Assembly: GCF_024054565.1 (NCBI RefSeq)
Contig: NZ_JAMXLR010000026.1
Coordinates: forward strand, 62,001 to 126,000
DNA length: 64,000 bases
Reading direction: 5' to 3'
From: Aeoliella straminimaris
Lineage (GTDB): Bacteria; Planctomycetota; Planctomycetia; Pirellulales; Lacipirellulaceae
This document shows positions 57,034-64,000 of this stretch, piece by piece; position 1 is the first letter of the stretch, and each line of letters begins with the position of its first letter. The notes beneath the pieces were generated by a model. That model had not been told where the DNA came from. It saw nothing but the letters and a program-made list of their open reading frames with translations, and did not search any database. Made by a program: the position numbers and the translations under genes.

Positions 57034-58293
57034 ATGCGTCCCACGAGCGATACGAAGCGACCCTTTTTTGCCCTGTTGGTTCTGGCGGTATCCGTCGCCA
57101 CAACACAGGCCAAAACGCTCGAACAACCGTACAGCGTGTGGATCGGACCTACTGGCGCCAAAGTATACAGCGGACCAGGCGACGACTATTACGCCACGCA
57201 GCGGCTGCCCGAAGGCACCGAATGCGAAGTGTACGAGGAACTTCGCGATGGCTGGCTGGCCATCCGTCCGCCGGAAGGAAGTTACAGCCTGGTGCTGGCC
57301 TCGGCCCTGGGGGACGAGCAGAACGGAGTCGCCGAGATTCGTCGCGACAATACTCCGTCGCGCATTGGTAGCGTAATCAACGAAAGTTGCAGCTCGGTGC
57401 ACGTCCGGTTGAAAAAGGGCGAGCCGGTCCAAGTTCTCGACCTGAAGGCCACGCGCGATACGCAGTGGGCAACCATCGCTCCCCCCGCGGGCGAGTTCCG
57501 CTGGGTCCGCTCGGTCGACGTGACGCGCGTCGCGCCCAGCCGAGTGGCCACGCTGCCGGGCGACGACTCGGGCAGCGACTGGCGCGGCATCGAAGTCCAA
57601 GCTGCCGACGATCCGGACAGCGAGCAGGAAGTGATCCGTGTGGTCACGCACGACGACCCCCAAGTCCCACTGGACGACACCGCGCCGCTCGACGATACAG
57701 CTGCACCACTCTCCGAGTCGGCAATCCGCGAAGCGCCCCTGCCGGCCAATGCACCCTTCACCAAGCGACTCGATCGCTTGGAGATTCAGCTCTCGCGCCG
57801 CGTAGCCGGTCCGGTGAATCTATGGCGATTCGACGATCTGGAACGGGAGGCGTCCATGCTACTGGGCGAGGCCACTTCGGCCAGTGAGCAGCAGGCCGTC
57901 ACGAATCTGGCTGGCCGACTAAGCCGCTTTGCCGCGATTGGCGAGCGTTACCGCAGTGCCAAGTCGAACAACGGTTCAAACACTAGCACTTCTTCGCGCA
58001 GCATTGCCACATCGAACGCCCCTGCTCCAACCGACCCTGCCCTGGCACAGTTCGACGCGGTGGGGGTACTCCGTCCGGTGGTGGCCAAAAACGGCAACGC
58101 CCCGCCATACGCCCTGGTGGACGACTCGGGCCAGGTGGTTACGTTCATCACGCCATCGCCTTCGCTCAATCTGCAGCAATTGCTGGGACAGCGCGTCGGC
58201 GTGAGCGGCACACGTGGATTCCTGCCCGAGTATCGCAGCCGCAACATCCAAACCGCCCGGGTGGCGCCAATCGATGGCACGTTGCGAAGGTAG
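57034..58293 (+). CDS. Exported bacterial SH3-like domain protein
   Basis: 419 residues from the ATG at 57034, chosen because a signal peptide (RPFFALLVLAVSVATTQA) follows. Residues about 33-80 (VWIGPTGAKVYSGPGDDYYATQRLPEGTECEVYEE) are an SH3b domain, with a second SH3-like stretch at about 118-170 ending RWVRSVDVTRV. A low-complexity middle follows, then a compact C-terminal beta domain ending in VGVSGTRGFLPEYRS and IQTARVAPID. SH3b modules often bind cell wall or peptide ligands. It is convergent with the HEAT-like gene. Confidence 0.78.
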   Translation: MRPTSDTKRPFFALLVLAVSVATTQAKTLEQPYSVWIGPTGAKVYSGPGDDYYATQRLPEGTECEVYEELRDGWLAIRPPEGSYSLVLASALGDEQNGVAEIRRDNTPSRIGSVINESCSSVHVRLKKGEPVQVLDLKATRDTQWATIAPPAGEFRWVRSVDVTRVAPSRVATLPGDDSGSDWRGIEVQAADDPDSEQEVIRVVTHDDPQVPLDDTAPLDDTAAPLSESAIREAPLPANAPFTKRLDRLEIQLSRRVAGPVNLWRFDDLEREASMLLGEATSASEQQAVTNLAGRLSRFAAIGERYRSAKSNNGSNTSTSSRSIATSNAPAPTDPALAQFDAVGVLRPVVAKNGNAPPYALVDDSGQVVTFITPSPSLNLQQLLGQRVGVSGTRGFLPEYRSRNIQTARVAPIDGTLRR

Positions 58294-58403
58294 ACCTCGA
58301 CACCGTCGAGTGTTTGCACAAATCGTCCAAGGATCGAACCCGTTGCTCTGACGATTCAGGACCTTGGCGCAGGTACCGCATTCAGCAGGTGCAGCAGCGG
58401 TTC

Positions 58404-59669
58404 TTAACGGAGGTGCTTTTTGAGAAGCTCCGCCTGGTGAGCGACGCGAGGATCGGTGTCGCGGAGGGCCAGATCCAGAGTTTCGGCGATAAGCTGGCGA
58501 TCGGACGTCGTGGCGATGCTCGCCATGGCCGCCGCACGCACTTCGGCTGCCGGATCGTGCGCCAGTCGCCACAGCCAGGCGCCCGGCTCGAGCCGCGACG
58601 ACGTAAGCGATAAATCGACCAGAGCCAGCCGGTCGGCCATGCTGGCCGAGACCGCCATCCGGGCATCGCGATGGGTTACGAGACCGTAGCCCAGCTTCTC
58701 GAGCTCTTTTGCTGCGGTACGCTGCGAAGTTTCGTCGCCCGTGGCTAATTGGGCAAACAGTTGATCGGTGGCCGACCCGGAATCGCGATTCGTCCCGTCG
58801 TCCTCCGCGCGCTGCCGCTGCGTGCTGGCCGAGTGAGCCGGCACCTGTGAACGCAGGCCCTTGCGCAGGCGGTCCACCGCCCACTGCTGATTCCACTGCT
58901 CCAAGGAATCGTCGTCTTCCGCTTTGGTTTCCAGGGGAATGGCCTCGAGCACGATGGTTTCGCGATCGGGCTGTTGCTTCTGATCGCTAGCCACGGCTGC
59001 TTTGGCCGACTCGCTACCAGGTTCCCGCGGTGGCAGCGTCAGTTCGAACGCACGGGGCTCGCTGACGAATGCATTCTCTGGCAGCGGCGAGCTATTGGGC
59101 GCCGGAAGCGTAAGTCGGTACTCGACGTTGGGCTCGAATGCTAGCGGCGGTTCGTCCGCAGGCAGGCTCGAGAGCGCCCGATCGCAGATTCGGACCAGCG
59201 CCACGCGTTGTTCGAGGTCTTGCTGTTGGGCAAGTTCCACTAGCGCGGCCAGAACACCTCGCGCCCAGTTGCGACCACTGACCGTTGCATTGGGCAGCTG
59301 CCTCTCGATGGCATGCGCCAGTGGCAGGGCGTTTCGTTGAAGCGAAAACGTGGCTGGGTGCAGGAAAGCCTGCTGCTGCCAATGGTCCACCAGGCGGTCG
59401 ACTTCGGCACGGGCCGCCAGGGCCACGGACGAGCGATTGGAGTTGGCCGCCGCCAGCAACGCAGGATAAGCCGTTTCGCCAAACGCGGCGAGCTCTCGCA
59501 CCAGTCGGCCCGCGGTAGCATCGTCCGACGTGCGAACTCGCGAAGCGACCCTCTGTACGGTAAGCCATTTGCCGGTGCGGGCCGCTATCACCACAAACGC
59601 CACCGCCGCTAGCAGGACGGCAGTGCCACGAAGGATTAGCGTTCGGCGGGACAGAGCGGATTTAGCCAT
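58404..59669 (-). CDS. Membrane-anchored HEAT-repeat-like protein, function unknown
   Basis: 421 residues from the ATG at 59669 (MAKSALSRRTLILRG), ahead of a single N-terminal membrane anchor (about 14-30). Helical repeat character is seen at about 45-150 and again at 315-421 (HDPAAEVRAAAMASIATTSDRQLIAETLDLALRDTDPRVAHQAELL), the latter a good HEAT repeat. A disordered Glu, Pro and Ser-rich middle (about 175-310) joins them. There is no enzymatic motif. The start region shows no strong ribosome binding site. Confidence 0.75.
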   Translation of the reverse strand: MAKSALSRRTLILRGTAVLLAAVAFVVIAARTGKWLTVQRVASRVRTSDDATAGRLVRELAAFGETAYPALLAAANSNRSSVALAARAEVDRLVDHWQQQAFLHPATFSLQRNALPLAHAIERQLPNATVSGRNWARGVLAALVELAQQQDLEQRVALVRICDRALSSLPADEPPLAFEPNVEYRLTLPAPNSSPLPENAFVSEPRAFELTLPPREPGSESAKAAVASDQKQQPDRETIVLEAIPLETKAEDDDSLEQWNQQWAVDRLRKGLRSQVPAHSASTQRQRAEDDGTNRDSGSATDQLFAQLATGDETSQRTAAKELEKLGYGLVTHRDARMAVSASMADRLALVDLSLTSSRLEPGAWLWRLAHDPAAEVRAAAMASIATTSDRQLIAETLDLALRDTDPRVAHQAELLKKHLR

Positions 59670-59975
59670 GGTGCGGGATTCTGGTGAGTTGATGCCGTGA
59701 TCGCAAGAGCAATACAGGAAAGCAGCCACTTGGACCAGTCGCAATCATCACCTGAAGGTCCTAATTTTCAGGCTCTGCGGGGCAACGTGCCGGCCTTCGC
59801 CCCTCACGCAGCGAGACTGGCAGCGGGATTTCGCATCGTTCGCTCCCACTGCTAGCGGGCTAAACTTCCTGTTTCGCCTGACCTCGGCCCCCGTCGCGCG
59901 CCGAAATAATCGTTGAGATCGGCAAAGGTTGCCAACTATGGGGCACCGCGCGCCCAACACCTGGGGGGAACAGGG
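59670..59975. other. Divergent intergenic region, nothing recognised
   Basis: About 300 bases between the divergent HEAT-like gene and the exported protein at 59976. Both promoters should be here, but no convincing element is visible. GGGGGGAACAGGG directly precedes the ATG at 59976. Confidence 0.4.
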
Positions 59976-60860
59976 ATGATGCAAAGTGGAACAAGGCTGG
60001 GGCAAATGGCCGGCGTGATGCTGTTATGCATGACGCTGCAGTCGGGGGTGGCCCAAGCCGAATCCGACGCCATGGCGGCCACGAGTGGGCGAGCAGCTCG
60101 CGACGAAGCCATGCGATCCATTCCCTGGCGTAACCTCGATAACACCGAGCGGCGGGCCGTCGAGTACGTGGTCCGTAACGCCACGATGTATCGCCGCATG
60201 CCCACCCGGGTGATCGACTGCGACCCGCAGGTGTTCAACTTCCTGGGGCAAAACCCCGAGGTCGTGACCGAGCTGTGGAAGCTGATGGGAGTGGCGAATC
60301 TCGACCTCGAGAAGATCGGCCCCGATACGTACCGCGCCAAGGACGATGCTGGCACCAGTGGCACCATGAAGTTTCTGTCGGCCAGTTGGAACGACAATGC
60401 CCAGAATACGGTGCTGGTGTTCTGCGAAGGCACTTACCACGGCACGCCTCTGCCGGCCGACGTGACCGCGCGTAGCGTACTGTTGCTGCGGAGCGGCTCG
60501 ATGGTGGAAACCGATGGCAGACCCTACGTTACAGCACGGCTCGACTCGTTCGTGCTGGTCGATCGCTGGGGTGCGGAGATGGTGGCCAAAACCATCAAAC
60601 CGCTGTTGATCAATACGGCCGATCACAACTTCACCGAGACCATGAAGTTCGTCGGCACTTTCTCCAAGACGGCCGAGAGTAATCCCGCCGGGATGCAGCG
60701 TCTGGCCGATCGACTGCAGAAGCTCGACAACCCCACCCGCCAGGGAATGGCCCGTGTGTGCGCCGCTACCGCTGCCCGCTACCAGGCCATCGGCCGCGTG
60801 CACCAGGACGGCGAAGTCCGTCTGACGGCGCGTACCGAAGAGGCCACCCCGCGGCAATAA
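59976..60860 (+). CDS. Exported protein, conserved-looking but unrecognised
   Basis: 294 residues from the ATG at 59976, with a G-rich ribosome binding site a few bases upstream. The signal peptide is MAGVMLLCMTLQSGVAQA. The mature part begins with a helical segment (ARDEAMRSIPWRNLDNTERRAVEYVVRNATMYRRMP) and continues with a domain containing CDPQVFNFLGQNPEVVTELWKLMG and DLEKIGPDTYRAKDDAG, then beta-strand-like stretches. No catalytic motif is evident. I recall the general type from planctomycete genomes but cannot assign a function. The following gene, about 285 bases later, is the CsrA-receiver fusion. Confidence 0.7.
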   Translation: MMQSGTRLGQMAGVMLLCMTLQSGVAQAESDAMAATSGRAARDEAMRSIPWRNLDNTERRAVEYVVRNATMYRRMPTRVIDCDPQVFNFLGQNPEVVTELWKLMGVANLDLEKIGPDTYRAKDDAGTSGTMKFLSASWNDNAQNTVLVFCEGTYHGTPLPADVTARSVLLLRSGSMVETDGRPYVTARLDSFVLVDRWGAEMVAKTIKPLLINTADHNFTETMKFVGTFSKTAESNPAGMQRLADRLQKLDNPTRQGMARVCAATAARYQAIGRVHQDGEVRLTARTEEATPRQ

Positions 60861-61145
60861 GCGGCGCGGATATTCTCGAATGTGGAACACCACATCCACG
60901 GGATGTAGATGGTAAAAAACGCGTATACGACTCTTGCTGGGTGTCGTAAACAGGCTGTGGGCACGGCGATTGTCTCCGGCTTGAGGTGCTTCGCCCAAAT
61001 TCCAGCATCGACAAGACTCCGCCCAACTGCATAATAGGCGCCTGCGTTGCACGCTTCTCGACTTGGCATGAAGCCACCGTCTTTTGAGTCTCGATCTCCG
61101 CTGGCATAGGACTTGCCTCGGCCCTCTCGAGCAAGGACCCGATTG

Positions 61146-61721
61146 ATGCTCGTCCTATCGCGCAAGCCCAACGAGTCGATCATTGTTACGGGAAAGTGTC
61201 GGATTACTGTCTTCAACTCCAACTGCAAACTTGGAATTGAAGGTCCCGCCAAAGTGGTTCGCGCGGAACTCGAACCGCAGCCGGTACGGAAAACGGGCGA
61301 AAAGCCCATGGTCCATATTTTGGACGACGACCTGAACCTGCTGCGAGCCTACCGGACTTACTTGGAAAACTCCGGTTTCCGAGTGGAGACTTTTCGGCAC
61401 GGTGGCGAGTATCTCGACAGCCTAAGCGAGAATTGCGATGCCTCGGCAGCAATGTTCGATCTGCGATTGGCGGAGGAGGATATCGACGGACTACAGGTCC
61501 TCCAGCAGTTGCGGGCACGGAGGTACGACTTCCCCGTGGTCCTGCTTACCGGCTACGGCGACGTGGATACTTGCCGCCGGGCGTTCCACAGTGGGTGCTA
61601 CACGTTCTTACAGAAGCCGGCATCGCCCGAGGATATCCTGACCAAACTTCAATTGGCCACACGGCAGTACCTCAACGGCGAACTCAGCTATCCTTACGAT
61701 CCGGCAATGATGGCAAGATGA
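61146..61721 (+). CDS. CsrA domain fused to FixJ-type response regulator receiver
   Basis: 191 residues from the ATG at 61146, with AAGGA upstream; the open frame extends to 61113. Residues 1-48 are a CsrA/RsmA RNA-binding domain (MLVLSRKPNESIIVTGKCRI, KLGIEGPAKVVRAELE) and keep Leu4 and Arg6 of the RNA-binding strand, with Arg39 aligned to the second RNA-contact Arg (Arg44 in E. coli CsrA). Residues 55-175 are a receiver: HILDDD acidic pocket, phospho-acceptor Asp105 in AAMFDLRL, Thr135 in LLTGYGD, Lys157 in FLQKP. A short linker joins them in one frame. Phosphorylation would be expected to change mRNA binding or dimerisation. It is convergent and overlaps by 38 bases with the ethylene-receptor-like kinase, a likely partner. 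Confidence 0.88.
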   Translation: MLVLSRKPNESIIVTGKCRITVFNSNCKLGIEGPAKVVRAELEPQPVRKTGEKPMVHILDDDLNLLRAYRTYLENSGFRVETFRHGGEYLDSLSENCDASAAMFDLRLAEEDIDGLQVLQQLRARRYDFPVVLLTGYGDVDTCRRAFHSGCYTFLQKPASPEDILTKLQLATRQYLNGELSYPYDPAMMAR

Positions 61722-63162
61722 CTTCCACGCGGGCACCTTGCGACCGCTGGGAGGCGTCGATACGTCCGCCAAGACGCCTGACAATGGACTGGGAAATGGT
61801 CAGTCCCATGCCCAGACCACCCTGCTTGGTGGAGTACAGCGGCTCGAATAATCGCTTCGGGTCATCTGGCAATCCCGGCCCACAGTCGTCCACGCGTATC
61901 ACCACTTCGCCGTTGCTTTGTTGGGTGCTCACAGTCACGGGGGGGCCTGCCTGATTGGCATTGCGGATCAGGTTGGAGATCACCAATTGCAGTTGAATGG
62001 GATCGCCCAGTACTTGCGGCAAATCGTTCTTCAGCTCCGTCCGCACGCTGCTCCCCACCTCGCGATACATGAATGTCAGCGTGTCGCCAATCAGGGTATT
62101 CAGGTCGATGGGCTGATTCACCATGTCGCGACGAATCACTGCATCGCGCAGCCGGCGGACGATGTTACTCAACTCCCTGGATGCCGAGATCATCCCTTCG
62201 ACCGGTTCTTGGATCGTATCGGGTGGATCTCTGAACTGGAGCACCCCGGCCCACATCACAATCCGCTGAATTGGCGTATTCAGTTCGTGAGCGAAGCCGC
62301 CAACCACCTCGCGAAGGCTCAGCGCGTGGCTCAACTCGGCCAGCTCTTTCTCGCGACGTTGCTTGTGCAACGTTTGGTCGACCATGCAAGCCAACACCAC
62401 CGGTTTGCCATGATGTTCAAGGGGAGTCAAACCAATTTCAACCGGCACTTCGTGCCCGGCCTTGTGCATGCCGGTCAGTTCGCGACCTTCCCCCAACTGG
62501 GTGACAGTTGGCTTATCGAAGTAAGAACCGACCAGCGCCGGATGGTGCTCGCGATACCGAGCCGGCACGAGCATGTCGACGCACTGACCAATCAGTTCGT
62601 CTGCCGTGTAGCCAAACACGCGCTCGGTGGCCAGATTCACCATCAGGATCTTTCCCGTGTGATCGGCAACCAACATGGCGGTGGGGGCGTGCTGAATAAT
62701 GGACTGGATGTCGTTCAGACGACTCGGCAGCGCAAGGGCTTTGGGCAGCGTGGGAAACAACGCCAGCACGGTGGCCCACGACACGATGGCCGTGATCACC
62801 TTGGTAACGGCCGACAACCGATAGACGGGCCACCAGAAGATCGTGGCTTCCACCAGGTGAATCGTCCCACAAGCCAGGATGAATGCCGCAAACAGCCACC
62901 ACACGGCCGGAAAAGCCCGATCCGAACGCTTGCGGGCAAATGCCAGGATGATCAAGGGAATGGCCGTATACGCCAGCCAAATCGCCAGATCGGCGACAAT
63001 GTGCGTCCAACCCAGCGTTGACGACCAATTGCCACAGTACCAGCGTGGTGGAAAACCAGTCGGGTCGAACACCCCCAAGGCGGGGTGAAACAGCAGGGCG
63101 ATGAACACCGAAATCAGCGCGGCGACGAGCAGCATCCGAATTGTCTTGCTGCTGAGGCGCAT
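61684..63162 (-). CDS. Sensor histidine kinase with ethylene-receptor-like membrane domain and PAS domain
   Basis: 492 residues from the ATG at 63162. An upstream in-frame ATG at 63231 has a better AAGGAAG site and would add 23 residues. Three or four membrane helices lie in residues 8-145. Asp58, Tyr65, Ile95, Cys98 and His102 match Asp25, Tyr32, Ile62, Cys65 and His69 of ETR1 at a constant offset of 33; in ETR1 the Cys and His bind the copper that holds ethylene. A PAS domain (about 150-265) follows, then the His domain with GGFAHELNTPIQ (His292), the N-box NLIRNANQA, and the ATP-lid motifs DDCGPGLPDD and GGLGMGL. It very likely signals to the convergent CsrA-receiver protein. Confidence 0.9.
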   Translation of the reverse strand: MRLSSKTIRMLLVAALISVFIALLFHPALGVFDPTGFPPRWYCGNWSSTLGWTHIVADLAIWLAYTAIPLIILAFARKRSDRAFPAVWWLFAAFILACGTIHLVEATIFWWPVYRLSAVTKVITAIVSWATVLALFPTLPKALALPSRLNDIQSIIQHAPTAMLVADHTGKILMVNLATERVFGYTADELIGQCVDMLVPARYREHHPALVGSYFDKPTVTQLGEGRELTGMHKAGHEVPVEIGLTPLEHHGKPVVLACMVDQTLHKQRREKELAELSHALSLREVVGGFAHELNTPIQRIVMWAGVLQFRDPPDTIQEPVEGMISASRELSNIVRRLRDAVIRRDMVNQPIDLNTLIGDTLTFMYREVGSSVRTELKNDLPQVLGDPIQLQLVISNLIRNANQAGPPVTVSTQQSNGEVVIRVDDCGPGLPDDPKRLFEPLYSTKQGGLGMGLTISQSIVRRLGGRIDASQRSQGARVEVILPSLPDRKDS

Positions 63163-63634
63163 TGTTCCGTTCGCTTTTCCGCAGGCCACCCATCCACCGG
63201 TGCCTGCGCTACGCTGGCAGCGGCCATTCATTTCTTCCTTTGCATTGAACGCGCTGGGACTGACGCCGTCAAGCTGCACAGACGGGATGTTTTTGCAATC
63301 CAGGGCTCGCCTGCTAAACGCAACAACCACCAGTGGGGGGAGTTGCTTGCGCAATAGGATTCGCCGCCCGTCCATCAGTTCCACTCATGATCACCAGAGT
63401 GGGTTCGCTCGAGTGCTCATGCCGTACGCAGAAAAGATCATCCAACGGGCCATGTTTGGAAACCACCAACCGTGCCGATGCATCGGTGACGGGTTGTAAC
63501 GATTCTGCGGTCCGTATCGTGCCGCGCTGCCAATTGGGACAACTCGCTTCAGTATGCCTGTCGAGCAGGCTCTGTGAGGTAGGCTTTTGCTGGAGATACG
63601 GTCAGCTAAATCCAAAAACAGAGGCACCTCGCCG
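63163..63634. other. Intergenic stretch upstream of the sensor kinase, nothing firm recognised
   Basis: About 470 bases. It includes the alternative kinase start at 63231 with its AAGGAAG site. The remainder holds only short open frames of poor quality. The promoters of the divergent kinase and of the gene at 63635 should be in this stretch. Confidence 0.4.
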
Positions 63635-64000
63635 ATGCACACAATCGAACACCCCGAAACGCTTCCAGCCGAGGAGCAAGCGGTCGTTCAATTGGCCGCC
63701 AAGAACCGAGGCTCGTTTGAGATCATGACTCGGTCCGACACCCGTGGACCTGCCGTCCGTGGCGGACGGGACAAGCTATACGACCCGAAGGACCCAGATT
63801 ACGCCATGCGATGCTGCGAGGTGATTCCACACCTCATCGAACTGCAGCTGATACGGCAATCGGGTAGTCCCAAGCGGTTCGAGCTGACCAACTACGGCTG
63901 GCAACTAAGTCGAAACCTGACAGCGAAACTCAAAGAGCAACAAGGAGACGTGGTGGAGCAATCGCAGGACTCAATCAACGTAACGGCACCGATTCAACGC
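63635..64000 (+). CDS. Unrecognised protein, 3' part beyond the window
   Basis: An open frame of 122 codons from the ATG at 63635 to the window edge, with GAGG ten bases upstream. The product begins MHTIEHPETLPAEEQAVVQL and contains DPDYAMRCCEVIPHLIELQLIRQSGSPKRFELTNYGWQLS, which looks like a small winged-helix unit, the last part being the wing. The residues after it are Gln-rich and polar. Codon use is less GC-biased than its neighbours, which may indicate an acquired gene. No family can be named from the part seen. Confidence 0.6.
   Translation, partial: MHTIEHPETLPAEEQAVVQLAAKNRGSFEIMTRSDTRGPAVRGGRDKLYDPKDPDYAMRCCEVIPHLIELQLIRQSGSPKRFELTNYGWQLSRNLTAKLKEQQGDVVEQSQDSINVTAPIQR

Noticed and set aside
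58320..58400. A GGGTTCGATCC string on the minus strand resembling a tRNA T-loop
   Set aside because: The T-stem and acceptor stem do not pair and no D or anticodon arm can be folded.

Overview
The window is GC-rich chromosomal DNA from a planctomycete, most likely of the order Pirellulales. The evidence is a DUF1559 pseudopilin-like protein with the H-X9-DG signature, dockerin plus PEP-CTERM secreted proteins, a planctomycete-type ECF sigma factor followed by a membrane Ser/Thr kinase, and long acidic or low-complexity extensions in FtsK, FtsH and YidC. No rRNA, tRNA, complete insertion sequence or CRISPR array was found.

Layout. 1-2545: a truncated lipoprotein gene, a DUF1559 protein and a degenerate stretch with integrase-like and Hpt-like remnants. 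2546-6255: a secreted GH127 glycosidase whose dockerin/PEP-CTERM tail lies in another frame, closed by a UUCG terminator. 6415-20734: ftsK, a PEP-CTERM protein, a four-helix-bundle gene between inverted repeats, cimA, a PhoD-like phosphatase, valS, a radical SAM enzyme, an NTF2-like protein, a bifunctional-nuclease-family protein and an orphan gene. 20737-24918: a minus-strand operon of a hybrid histidine kinase and a receiver-Ser/Thr-kinase fusion. 25725-31029: a minus-strand threonine operon, hom - apgM-like (probable homoserine kinase) - lysC, with a GxxExxY gene bounded by inverted repeats in each of its two gaps. 31265-41746: leuS, glgC, a YwqK-repeat protein, ftsH, a Dabb protein and ppk1. 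42154-47280: ECF sigma factor, TPR-type Ser/Thr kinase and a probable outer-membrane protein. 47681-54559: mnmE, yidC, a metallophosphoesterase, tsaB and hemL. 54586-60860: a nitrilase remnant, another Ser/Thr kinase and three exported or membrane-anchored proteins. 61146-64000: a CsrA-receiver fusion convergent with an ethylene-receptor-like histidine kinase, then a truncated orphan gene.

The most interesting items are the predicted signalling pair at 61146-63162 (a CsrA RNA-binding domain fused to a FixJ-type receiver, facing a kinase whose membrane domain keeps the Asp/Tyr/Ile/Cys/His set of ETR1 at identical spacing); the inverted-repeat cassettes carrying GxxExxY or four-helix-bundle genes between biosynthetic genes; and a dispersed palindromic repeat family with one array near 25.5 kb and one near 47.3 kb, both just downstream of a gene and in the same orientation relative to it.
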